Positions 12,108-21,623 of a stretch of DNA of 64,000 nucleotides are shown here, in pieces (the first letter of the stretch is position 1; the number at the start of each line of letters is the position of its first letter). The notes under the pieces were generated by a model. The model was not told the DNA's origin, did not search any database, and saw only the letters and a list, made by a program, of their open reading frames with translations. A program made the translations under genes and the position numbers. Source of the DNA: Smallanthus sonchifolius (lineage: Eukaryota > Streptophyta > Magnoliopsida > Asterales > Asteraceae); assembly GCA_023525975.1 (NCBI GenBank), contig CM042034.1, positions 7,509,501-7,573,500 on the forward strand, written 5' to 3'.

Positions 12108-12151
12108 GTCCCACATCGGTAGTGAAGAAAAGAAAGGATGGGTTTATTAAA
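12108..12151 (+). promoter_or_regulatory. Pol III snRNA promoter: USE plus TATA
   Basis: 12108-12118 is GTCCCACATCG, an exact match to the plant snRNA upstream sequence element RTCCCACATCG. A TATA-like TTTATTAAA lies at 12143-12151, 24 bp after the USE. That is the short, Pol III-type spacing known for plant U6 genes rather than the ~34 bp of Pol II snRNA genes. The RNA start at 12172 is about 21 bp downstream. Confidence 0.92.
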
Positions 12152-12171
12152 CTGAAGTGGGTTTATTGTTT

Positions 12172-12295
12172 GTGTTCGTAAGAAGGAGAGATGGTTGGCA
12201 TCTCCCCTGACAGGGACGGGAACAGCTTTCGAGCTTACCTGTTACCACACATCCGGTTAAGGCTTACCACTTCGGTGGATCTCTAACCCAATTTT
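12172..12295 (+). ncRNA. U6atac: U6atac small nuclear RNA (minor spliceosome)
   Basis: The ~124-nt RNA begins GTGTT and keeps the U6atac landmarks in order. AAGGAGAGA (12183-12191) is the 5'-splice-site-recognition box, followed by GGTTGGCATCTCCCC and CTGACAGGGACGG, the regions that pair with U12 and U4atac. CCGGTTAAGGC leads into a 3' stem-loop closed by GGTTA/TAACC and capped CCAC-TTCG-GTGG. A central hairpin also has a TTCG loop. Length and block order match human U6atac (about 125 nt). U6atac replaces U6 in the catalytic core of the U12-dependent spliceosome. Expression by Pol III is supported by the promoter and T-run. Where the vertebrate RNA has the AGC triad this copy reads GGC. Confidence 0.93.
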
Positions 12296-12301
12296 TTTTT
12301 T
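12292..12301 (+). terminator. Pol III T-run terminator of U6atac
   Basis: Ten consecutive T residues directly follow the 3' stem-loop. Pol III stops at such runs, so the RNA should end within the first few. Confidence 0.9.
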
Positions 12302-12504
12302 GCACAACTATTGTAGTAGTTTTTTAAACTTATGGGTTATACTTGTTATTTGTATCAAAACCAACCGTGTAATTAACTCTCTTAAGTGGTAAAAAAGTGG
12401 ATATATTTCTTTCCCTCGATGCTCCAACTTCATTTGGTTGTCGTCTTTGATCCACAGTTCACCGATTTCCGCACGTGCACACAGAGTTGCGTCTCCTTCT
12501 GAAT

Positions 12505-15500
12505 ATGGCGATGACAGTTGAAGGTAAGACTTGTTGAATTTCGATTACAGTTCTGATCTTCCAGCTTATTGTGAAATCATTGATTCCGATATTTAAACCC
12601 TTCTATTTGATCAAGGATATGTCTATACGATGATGTTATTGAGAATCCACGTGGGTGTGTAACTGTAACACCTGAATTTTAGTTATCTTTTGAGTTTTAA
12701 GGTAAAAGGGTTATTTCTCAATTTGGGAATTTACTAAATTTTGGGCAAAAATGGTTTGTTTATTGGATGATGATGAAAGGAACATATGAATACAACTTTT
12801 GACTATCATTTGCAATTGTTATTTACCAACTAATTGTAACCTTCGTGATTCTTGTTGTATAAACCCTAACTTTTGAGGATGGTGGTGGTGGTGGTGGTGG
12901 TGGTGGTGTTACACATCAAAATGGGTCGGGTTGGGTTTATCTGCCCACCATGTTAGTGCTTTTAGTGTCATCTTGCTATTTTATATAATTGGATTTACTT
13001 GATGACCAAATGATGAGAAATCATAATGAAACATCAAACAAGTTGGTAAGTGTGGAGTGCACACTTGTTTGATGATCTTATGATTTATGGTGCTAAAGAC
13101 AACTTGTTTTATGAAGGGGGTGAAGCCCACTGAACAATGGGTTCCGAGGGCAGCGCCCTGGGAGCGGGTCTAAGGGGCGGCAACCTCCTGCGTAGGAGCT
13201 GAAAACTGTTAAAGTTAGTCATCTGGACTAACTTTTTAATCCAGAGTAGATTGTTCCTCCGGAGTAGATTTACTCGTCCGGACTAGATTTGGTCATCCAG
13301 AGTAAACTGAAACAACATTTACTTTCCAAACGGTTGACGGTTATGGCGGTTTCAGCCAACCATCATGACGTTTCATTGCGTAGTTTCCCCCCTATATATA
13401 CGAGTCTTTTGGTGAATATCATATACATGAAAAATCCTTACAGAATCAAAAATTCGTTCTTGAAAATCTCCGATTGAATTATGTGTATACCACGGAAATA
13501 ATTCAATCTGAAAGTGAACCAACAAATATCATAGAATCCAAAGCATACACCAAGAGAATTTGTACACACCACTATTTGTTTTTCCATTTTTTGATTTTAT
13601 GAATAGTTTATGTGATGTATATCGACAATAAACGCCATACTATTGAGATAATAATCTGATTTTATTAATTAAACTGTTTAGGAGGTTTCCATCATGAATA
13701 AATTTGGGCAAGTTTTGACCCGTTATAGATAAAATTTCTTATGTGGTTCACAGTGTTAACTGCTTATGACAGGATGATATGGTAGCGCTACTTGACATTC
13801 TTAACATCAACTGTCATTAGTTTTTTCTGTTGTCTTCACTCTACATAGTACAAACAAACAACCTTAATCAATCTGTCTTTATGTTAGCTAAAGTATTTTC
13901 ATTTACTAGAATCATCTCTCTGATCATAAATATTAATTATTTTGAATAGTAAGTGTATAATAGCTGAATTGACTTTTCAACATTTTGTTGCATGCATACT
14001 TGCTGGGCTATTGGATTGTGCTTTACCTATCTTTGCAGTGTAAGCCGGTCGACCCTAAATTTATTCTCTTACATTTTAATTAACTTTTTCTAATATAACA
14101 TATTTTCCAGACTGGCTGTACTCGCGCTTTTGTTTTCATCAAGTCTTCTGCTACAAATTCTGGTAGGATTTGTAATTTTTTCCCTGAATATCTCTTTCAT
14201 TATATACTTATTGTTTTATTTTGGTTGCAGGCTTGTGCATTATACAACAACTGGTGGCCGATGTTATCAGGTGGATGAGTGTACCGCAGTTTTTACCTTC
14301 ATAAATTAACATTTTTTGGAGAAATTAATGTATATTAATTTAGTTGATCTTTTTGCAGCTCTAATGTACATTTTGGTCCCTATGCCATGTATGTTCTTTA
14401 GTGACGGATCCACCCAATCTTTAATCAGCCGGAATGATGATGGGTAAGCATCATATGCTGATAATTTGTGGTTATTGATGTCTTTTTACAATTTCAGATG
14501 GGTTGACGGAGTCAAAAGGGTCAAAAGCCCCTCATGTTTTGAAATGCTTAAAACCATCTAATTTGCTTTAACAGTGTAGTAACAATATAATTTTTGTAAT
14601 CTTGTTAAATATTTTGATTATGTTAGGAGTATAAGATTAAGAAAAAAATGGACAAGTTAACTGTTAGGCCTCAAATAAGACAATTAAGTTATTTACTTGG
14701 TCATCAGGCTTGACTTAGGCAGTTCCTCCGTATTCCTATAATAGAAAGAGTCTAAATATAAAGCCAGTATCTTGTTCCTTATCACATTGTTATTTCTTTA
14801 TTTTTTTTACGTTAGTTTCTTAAATATTTTGTAGCATGATCATATCATCGGCCAAACTTGACCCGAACCATTGGGGCTGGGCCCATATAAAAATCATCCT
14901 TTTTGAGTTTTGACCCGTTACCCAACTCGTTGATCTCTACTGAATATGCATTGAATTGTATAGCATTATCCAAACTTGACCCAACCCATGGGAGCGTATA
15001 AAAACTTCCTTTTTTGTAATTCAAATTGTTGATACTTACTGAATATGCATTGAATTGAATAGCATTGTCCAAACGTGACCCGACCATTGGGCTCATATAA
15101 AAAATCTTCCTTTTTGACCTGTTACCCAACTTGTTGATTCCTACTGAATATGCATTGAATTGATTATCATTGTCCAAACTTGGTCCGACCCATTGGGGCT
15201 TGGCCCATATAAAAGATCTTCCTTTCTGACCCGTTACCCAACCCTGTTGATTCCTACTGAATATGCATATTATTGAATATCCTTCTCCAAGCTTGACACG
15301 GCCAATATAAAAAGTTTTCCTTTCTGACCCGTTTCCCAACCCGACCAACTCATTGATTCCTATCAAACATGCATTGAATTGAATCTGTTTTTGTGTTGTT
15401 TTATGGCTGGTGGATAAATGCTGCAAAGTTTTTGACAGGTGCATCAATGGTTGGAAGCTTAGCAATACCTATTATCCTGAGGCATGCAGATTTCATGAGC

Positions 15501-15632
15501 ACTGGAGCTATGTTGATTGAATTCATTTCTTTTTTTATTTTTCTCAGTACCATAATGCGCTATTATCGTGCTAATATCGAAGACGAATGGTCTGCTAAAG
15601 AAAGTTCACTTGGTATGTTGTTTGCTCTCTAG
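12505..15632 (+). CDS. VPS55-like vacuolar sorting protein, six exons, last acceptor defective
   Basis: My model joins 12505-12523, 12616-12658, 14111-14162, 14231-14270, 14359-14443 and 15410-15632 (153 aa). The product matches plant VPS55 (Vps55/LEPROT family), a small four-span endosomal membrane protein that works with VPS38-type partners in vacuolar and receptor sorting. Conserved pieces are LLLQILACALYNNWWPM, LMYILVPMPCMFF and WINAAKFLTGAS. All exons join in frame with GT donors and AG acceptors except the last: before G-TGG-ATA the sequence is GGCTG instead of an expected GGCAG, and no AG lies in the preceding ~60 bp. Either the gene is dying, or a downstream AG (after TTGGAAG, 15458) is used in frame with loss of the WINAAKFLTG segment. 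The preceding intron is loaded with tandem repeats. No other frame break was found. Confidence 0.7.
12881..12908. repeat. (GGT)n microsatellite in VPS55-like intron 2
   Basis: Nine consecutive GGT triplets inside the long second intron. Confidence 0.9.
13090..13560 (+). repeat. Possible solo LTR in VPS55-like intron 2
   Basis: A GC-richer block (GAAGGGGGTGAAGCCC...GGGAGCGGGTC) is followed by a TATATATA box at 13395 and a tail with ATTGAATTATGTG and CACGGAAATAATTC. This resembles a copia LTR by composition and order. I could not see paired ends or a target duplication. Confidence 0.3.
14846..15395. repeat. Degenerate ~90-115 bp tandem array in VPS55-like intron 5
   Basis: Five to six imperfect copies, each containing TACTGAATATGCATTGAATT, a CCAAACTTGACCCG segment, CCCATATAAAA and a CTTCCTTTTTGACCCGTTACCC segment. 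Copies of the ATGCATTGAATT block start near 14945, 15036, 15141, 15264 and 15369. The array ends about 35 bp before the last exon. The minus-strand open frame across it is a by-product of the repeat. Confidence 0.85.
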
Positions 15633-15854
15633 GGCTTTTTTTAAATAACAGATGAATTCAATTGGACAAACCCCATAACTGTAATGCATGTAAAAGATCA
15701 GTTGCTTCAGGTTTTGTGCATATTTGTCAGTTTTATAGGTATGACCCTTAGATGGTGTTTGGTTGGAAGTTATAAGACATGAGAAATGTGAGATGATAAA
15801 AATAGTGTAACGTCCCAATACTTTTACACTAATTAATATGATAATAATGATAAA

Positions 15855-15962
15855 AGGGAAAAATACCAAAATGGACATAGTTCTCTAAAAAATACCAAAA
15901 TGAACATTTAGCCCGCGCTTTTTAATTTAGATGTACAAAATGTTCATTTTGGTATTTTCCCC
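15855..15962. mobile_element. 108-bp palindromic MITE
   Basis: Ends AGGGAAAAATACCAAAATG and ...TTTTGGTATTTTCCCC are inverted copies, flanked by a perfect 8-bp duplication ATGATAAA (15847-15854 and 15963-15970). Size and 8-bp duplication suggest a hAT-derived miniature element. Confidence 0.75.
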
Positions 15963-16175
15963 ATGATAAATGCCCATAGTTATAATTTAATGATTTTAGA
16001 AATTGGTTCAAAATAACGTGATAATTTTAAAATTTGATGGATTTCACAAATAGTAATTGGTGTAATACAATTCAATCAATTGTTTTCCAAGAGTTAATTA
16101 CACGGATAATCCTTGTGATTTCTCCATATTGCGGATTAGCCCTCTTCCGTATTGCGGATTAGTCCTTATGATAGT

Positions 16176-17060
16176 TAGAGATGCACAAAAAACCAGTTCC
16201 ATATCCGCACCCGAACCAAAACCGTTTCGGTTCCTACCCGGCTTAAGGTGGACCCGGTTCGAACCCGAAAAAACCCGGCGGTTTCTACCCGGTTTGGATT
16301 CATTTTCGCTGGACCAGTTCCAACCGTTTAATTTGGGAAAAAAGTAGTCGTTGGGACCCTTTTTTTGAACGTTTATTTTTTGTTTTTTAGCCCCCTTAAG
16401 TTGACATAAATAGATGTTGAATGAATTGGTTGAGTACCCAACTTGAAAACACAAAAAATACTCGCATAACACTCGTTTTACTCTCTTTCTCTACTTTCTA
16501 CTCTCATTATGGTTCACTCACAATCACAATCACAATCACAATCATCCGTTGTTCAACCGTCAACCGTTGTTCGGGTGCTTCTGCATAACAGGAACCAAGA
16601 AATTTGGTGCAACTGGGATTTGGTTGAGATGAGTGACAAGCCTCAAAAGGCTCGTTTCAAGTTTTGTGACACTTTTTTAACAAAAGAATCGAACTCGAGT
16701 TTGAAGAAGCACACTATGAATAAATATTGCAAGGCCCTGAAAGTAGATTCGGACCCCGAACAAACACAATTGGGTAGTGACAGTCGAATGTTTCATTACG
16801 ACGCAAATACGATTCAGGATCGAATGGCGAAATTTGTGATTCAAGAAGCTTCGCAGTTTGATCACTTCGACAACCTCGATTGACAAACATGATTCGAGAG
16901 ATGCTTCAACCTCGTTACACACACGTAAGTCATATTACATTTAGACACTATTGTTTAAAAATGTGGAGAAAGGCAAAAAATGATTTAATTGGATTTTAAA
17001 AAAATTTAAAAACCGGTGTGAACTTAACTAGTAATGTTTGGTCGGCTCCACATGGTTTTC
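16176..17060 (+). mobile_element. Decayed hAT element with BED-finger transposase N-terminus
   Basis: Left end TAGAGATGCACAAAA resembles the end of the intronic element at 32778. It is followed by CCGGTTC-rich sequence and then coding remains. I found no right terminus, so the end coordinate is only where homology fades. Confidence 0.6.
16509..16985 (+). pseudogene. hAT transposase N-terminal (BED zinc finger) fragment
   Basis: Starting at the ATG at 16509, the frame reads a Ser/Gln-rich leader, then CNWDLVEMSDKPQKARFKFC...SSLKKHTMNKYC, a BED-type C2H2 finger, then MFHYDANTIQDRMAKFVIQEA. After a stop at 16883 the homology resumes in another frame (NMIREMLQPRYTHV, MWRKAKNDLI), so a frameshift kills it. 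Only the first quarter of a transposase is present. The FKFC cysteine pair and the HxxxxC end of the finger are kept. Confidence 0.75.
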
Positions 17061-18211
17061 GGTATTTTTATGTATTTTATTTTGGTAGAATTATATATAG
17101 TCCCATATTTTCAACCCTAATTACATATATACCCAATCCAAAACTTAAATTACATATATCCCTCTCTTTTATAAAATTAGTCTTTTAACCTTATAAGAAA
17201 TACGACTATTCTTTTTCCATTGATTCCAACCCTAACCTTCTGATTCTCGCTTCCGATTGATTCCAGCATCCAACGTCGCTTCTGATCGATTCCATAATCT
17301 AGTTGAGTATATTTGTAATTATGAAAGAGATATACGCAAATAAAATTTTGAGTTATGTATATATGTAATTAATGAAGTTTTTAGGAGTATATATATGTAA
17401 TTGCCCCTTTCATTTTCTATCTTAGACGAGGTCTACACGAGAGATATATAAAATCTCTTAATAAAAATAAGCTTAAAACAATGAAAATACTATAAATAAG
17501 AAAAACATAAAAGAATTGAGATACGGTCAAATCGGTTTCCCCGCCTTTAGTAACCTTATGAAAAAAAAATCTTTAAAATGCTTATCTTTTTTTGTCTAGC
17601 AAGTACCTTTACAAATTGTTTCTTTAGAATGTTTGGTTAGAATACAAGACACGATAAATGTGAAAGATGGTGATTTTTTTTAAACAACCCTAAAGATGGT
17701 GATTTTTTTTAAACAACCCTATCAAGACACTAACTAGGAAAATAAGTTACATGAATAATAATTAATAAATGATTTGTGAGCCACTCTATCTAATTCAATT
17801 TGAAGTTTCTGGTAAAAAAATAAACTATATCATCCATTAAAGTCCCTTGTCTTTAACGATTGTTCAAGAAAACCACATAATTTCGATATCTCCATATAGC
17901 CCACCAAACAATGTAGACGGCCAAAATAGTAATGGGTAATCCGATGATAATACTCATTGGTACTCCTAAATATTCATATTTTTATTATATTTTAATTCCT
18001 TGAACTAAAATAAACACCTTCTTTGTTTATGGATGAAAATGAGTCACTTTAAAATATGTTTGATATTTCAAACTTTATATATGATAGTAAAATCATATCT
18101 TATATCCGGTCTCATATCCTTCATGTACCCATTCACATACTTATTTTTCAAACCAATTTTAAATATCAAATATTCAAATATAATTATAATAAGGGAAAAC
18201 TTCATATAATA
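17061..18211. other. Intergenic, no gene seen
   Basis: AT-rich. A 29-bp direct duplication (AAAGATGGTGATTTTTTTTA...) lies at 17663-17720. A short word TGTTTGGTTAGAAT...GACACGATAAATGTG at 17628 resembles 15756, suggesting two remnants of one dispersed repeat. Confidence 0.4.
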
Positions 18212-18613
18212 GTAATACAGTTTTAAAAGTGTTCTAATTGGGTCAGTAATGCATTTTTTGTTTAAATTGGGTCACTAAACCTTCAAATCAAGCCATCATC
18301 GAAACACTAAATGTGTCAAGAAACTTATGGAGGAGAAGATGTGTGGGTCGGGATTTCCAATATATGTAATTTTATATAGAAATAAAAAAAAAACATGTTA
18401 ATTATATTAAAAAAATAATCTAAAATCCAAGTCACCATTCCACATCAGCATCAAAAAAAAGAAAAAAATATTTCTAATTGAAACAAAAAAAAGAACATGC
18501 TAAAAAACATGTTAAAACCTATAATTTAAATAAAAAATGAAAGATTAGTGACTTAATTAGAACATTTTTTAAACTTAAGTGACCTAATTAGAACACTTTT
18601 AAAACTTCATTAC
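18212..18613. mobile_element. MITE with long imperfect terminal inverted repeat
   Basis: Left GTAATACAGTTTTAAAAGTG, then TTCTAATTGGGTCA, is mirrored at the right end by TGACCTAATTAGAA and CACTTTTAAAACTTCATTAC. The inverted repeat is at least 34 bp. Interior is AT-rich and non-coding. Superfamily not settled. Confidence 0.65.
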
Positions 18614-18871
18614 TTTTTTACAAAGTTACCTTAATCTCAAATATCTGACAATTTTAAATGATAAGAACTTTAACAAATTCAACATATTTTTATTATATAA
18701 TTTTAATATTCTATAACATATGAAAGCCGGTTCTATTAAACCCACAAAAGACCCGGTTCACATTAGTGACGGTCCCTTGTATTTAACCCTCGCTTAGGTC
18801 CATTGATGTCATCTAGGGTTTGGTTTATACAGCAGCCAAATCCAGATGTTCGGATTTTAGAAAACTTGTAA

Positions 18872-18965
18872 CCCATGGCGTTTGATTTTTATATACTTCC
18901 TTTGTTTCCACTTCCATTATGACGTTTTTCTAAGCTTTAGATTCGAAAACACTTTACTAATCAGT
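18872..18965 (+). pseudogene. TIR-domain-like leader fragment, copy 1
   Basis: Contains GTAACCCATGGCGTTTGATT and then GACGTTTTTCTAAGCTTTAG, both shared with the minus-strand sequence at 41277-41361. One frame reads HYDVFLSFRFEN, like the start of a plant TIR domain (YDVFLSFRGED). The frame from the ATG is broken by a stop. No downstream TIR, NB-ARC or LRR sequence follows. Confidence 0.4.
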
Positions 18966-19438
18966 TCAATCCGGAAATTGAGATAGCAATCATGGAATTC
19001 AAGTCTCGGTTAAAGATGTCGATTGTTTCTGGTATGATTCGTTACCAAACCTTTTGTTAATTAGCATTTACTTGTCTTAATTGCATAACAGTTTTGTCTC
19101 GGTGAAACGTTCGATTAATGCCCTAAAAATCCCAAATTTCAGCGAGATCCAATACAAACTCTAACAATCCTTAACTCTCAGATTTGAAAATTTCACAAAT
19201 CTCGAATTAGGATATCCAAACAGGTTTCAAACAGCAAGAATAAGCATAAATATAGAAAATGTTAAGGAAGCAACTCTTTTAATTTTACAACTTCTAGTTA
19301 ATTATATGTTGTTTATGAGAGTCAAAACTTGCCTTCTTTCATAATTACCTTCCCCTGATTAATTGATTTTTAATGAATCATAACAAAAATCTCCTCCATT
19401 TATGTTTTATTGAGTTTTTAAGGGACTTTCTAACAAGA

Positions 19439-19785
19439 CACGGTTTTGCTAACAAGACACGTTATACGCCTCGTATAGGGCAATACAAGGCGTATAACCT
19501 TCACAATTTCCAATGCGAGACAACATCAACCACCCGGTCATTCTTAATCCTTATACGCCGCGTATAGGACAATACGATGCAGTTTAGGGTACGATGTAAC
19601 ATCAACCATCACATCACTATACATGTGATGGTTGACCTTTTGCACACAATACATCGTACCCTAAACGTATCGTATTGGACTATACACTGTGTATAGTGCT
19701 AAACGTGGCGCATAATGATGTGATGGTTGACTAGATCGTATCCTAAACTGCATCGTATTGGCCTTTACGACGCATATAGCTAGAA
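19439..19785. repeat. Foldback cluster with three mutually complementary arms
   Basis: An arm at about 19563-19617 is complementary to arms at 19623-19684 and 19717-19762. Perfect stretches include TCAACCATCACAT and GTTTAGGGTACGATGTA. A fourth, weaker arm starts near 19440. RNA from either strand could form a long hairpin. No TIR-type terminus or target duplication was identified. Confidence 0.7.
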
Positions 19786-19953
19786 AAAAAAAATTCTATT
19801 TAAGCTTTGCTTTCTCATTTGAAAGACGCGATCAATTTTTTTTCTCATAATAACTCAAAAAAGGCAAGTATAGACATGTCATGGTGGGACGGTAACTATG
19901 GTTTTCACGTATATTCTAACGAGTCATTGGAAAACAACCCGGAAAGTTCTGAC

Positions 19954-20744
19954 CATAGTTACCTAATACTCGGTTCGCTCCGGTACGGATACGTGGTTCG
20001 GGTACGCAATTCGCTAGAGTTAACGTATTCGGTACGGAGGGGGTATGTTCATTTCGGTACGAACCGGTACGGTGTACCATGTAGTTCGGTTCGGTGTACA
20101 CAATTCAAAAAAGAAATTACCAAATTCCAAATCTAAATTACCAAAATTCCAAAATACATAATAATTTTTAAAAAATATAATAGATAAAAACATAAAAAAT
20201 AATGATTTTTCTTATAAAACTATTGTCTTTTCTAATTTTTAAAAAACTGAAGTAATAAAATTCATTTAGTTATTTTGATTTAGTCTATTGAAAAATACCT
20301 TTAATTTTAATTATTTATTTATTTATTTTTTGAACAGCGTGGGCTCAACTGACACGTCCAACTAGGGGAGGCTCGTACATCAGTTTTTATGAAATACCTT
20401 TAATTTTAATTATAAATTTATTATTTAAATAACTAGTTTCAATAAAGCTGACATGTTTAAAGTTCCAATAAAAGCTTCAACCAAGAAGCTAGCTTTAATC
20501 TTTCAAATTAAAACACCCTTCTCGGGAGAAAAAAAAGAACACCATTAAAACACCATTAAAGTTCCCATAAAAGCTCCTGCGTTTTTCTTCATCTTCATGG
20601 CTCTCCTCCTGCGTTTTTTTATACACCGTACCCGAGCGATTTGGATCGTCGTACCGGAGCGATTTGGTACGAGACGAATTTCGATTTGGTACATCACGAT
20701 CCAATTCGGGGATCGCGGGTGAGTAAACGAATTCGGTAACTATG
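19954..20744. mobile_element. hAT non-autonomous element, 791 bp
   Basis: Ends CATAGTTACC...GGTAACTATG are perfect inverted repeats flanked by the 8-bp duplication GTTCTGAC (19946-19953 and 20745-20752). Subterminal regions are rich in CGGTACGAACCGGTACGG-type words. Interior has no transposase. A 20-bp direct repeat (ATACCTTTAATTTTAATTAT) at about 20296 and 20394 brackets a small secondary insertion. Confidence 0.85.
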
Positions 20745-20849
20745 GTTCTGACGTTCATTCTGGGTACGGGTGTGATACTCGGTAATTTCTGGTTAATATC
20801 CACGCTCCACCATTATTTAAATTCATATGATTACACGTACATCATACTT

Positions 20850-21195
20850 AATTATAGAGTAATTAAGTACATATTTCATATAGTAAATCCATTCGTTTCA
20901 TTTCAATTCATGCATCGGTAGTTTGGAGGATTACCGGGTCACACACGCATCCTGTCACACGAACGTTGGTGAATATTAGAAATAATATATATACATGTAT
21001 TTGGTGTGAATAAATTACATGTAATACTGCGATTTATTATTTCATGCTTAAATTAATTTTTCCGGAATTTATTGAGCAACTTTTATTTTTACGCTTTTAA
21101 AGCGGATATGTTGTGGAATTTTGAAATAACCGGGACTTATGATCCTTGATGGTCACAACCCGCAGATAACCCCCTGTGGAATTTCAGGGTGTGAA
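20850..21195 (+). mobile_element. Ty3/gypsy LTR 3' portion (head 1)
   Basis: Shares a GGATTACCGGGTC...CGAACGTTGGTGA block with the LTR-like region near 21665. It ends in AATTTCAGGGTGTGA directly before TGGTTTCAGAGCC (21200-21212), a one-base variant of the initiator-Met primer-binding site. The LTR is much shorter than its neighbour, so it is probably internally deleted. Confidence 0.5.
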
Positions 21196-21342
21196 AGATT
21201 GGTTTCAGAGCCCTGGTTATAGAGAAATAAGTTGCATTTAGTGTGCTTAGACTATAACTATAGGCTCACATAGTTCACATTACATCATACATGCATTTCA
21301 TACATAAGTACATTGGATTACATGATATTGACTTGTTACAGG

Positions 21343-21519
21343 ATGTCTACTTCGTTGGACCCTATTGTGATCTCTGATCTAGAGGAGTACACCCCGACTA
21401 CACCACCATCATCAGTTGAGCCATACACCCCACCCTCATCACCACACTCGTCCAGTGACGAGGAACCTATGGAGGATTCAGACGGAGTCGAGGTGTGCCA
21501 TCCGACATTTTCAGGTTAA
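21343..21519 (+). pseudogene. Ty3/gypsy gag N-terminal fragment (head 1)
   Basis: Begins MSTSLDPIVISDLEEYTP after the primer-binding site and continues with a Pro/Ser/Thr-rich acidic stretch before a stop at residue 59. The position behind LTR and primer site, and the MSTS opening shared with the second head at 24084, identify it as the start of a gypsy Gag. No capsid domain follows. Confidence 0.5.
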
Positions 21520-21623
21520 CCCCGTTAACGCAAACATCGTTATCTCAAACATTTGTTTATACAAACTCAGTTATCTCAAACATTCACTCATGCATTACAT
21601 TTAATTATGGTTAATTAATTGTG

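Noticed and set aside
12172..12295. Telomerase RNA, 7SL or U3 as identity of the Pol III gene
   Set aside because: These share the USE/TATA promoter type, but the ordered blocks AAGGAGAGA, GGCATCTCCCCTGACAGGG and CCGGTTAAGGC fit U6atac, and the ~124-nt length is too short for the others.
12505..12658. One-base frameshift between VPS55-like exons 2 and 3
   Set aside because: It appears only if the donor GTGTGT at 12655 is used; the donor GTAACT at 12659 restores the frame with one extra residue.
14845..15465. 206-codon minus-strand open frame
   Set aside because: It is the translation of the tandem repeat in the VPS55-like intron; the protein is the same unit repeated and overlaps the plus-strand last exon.
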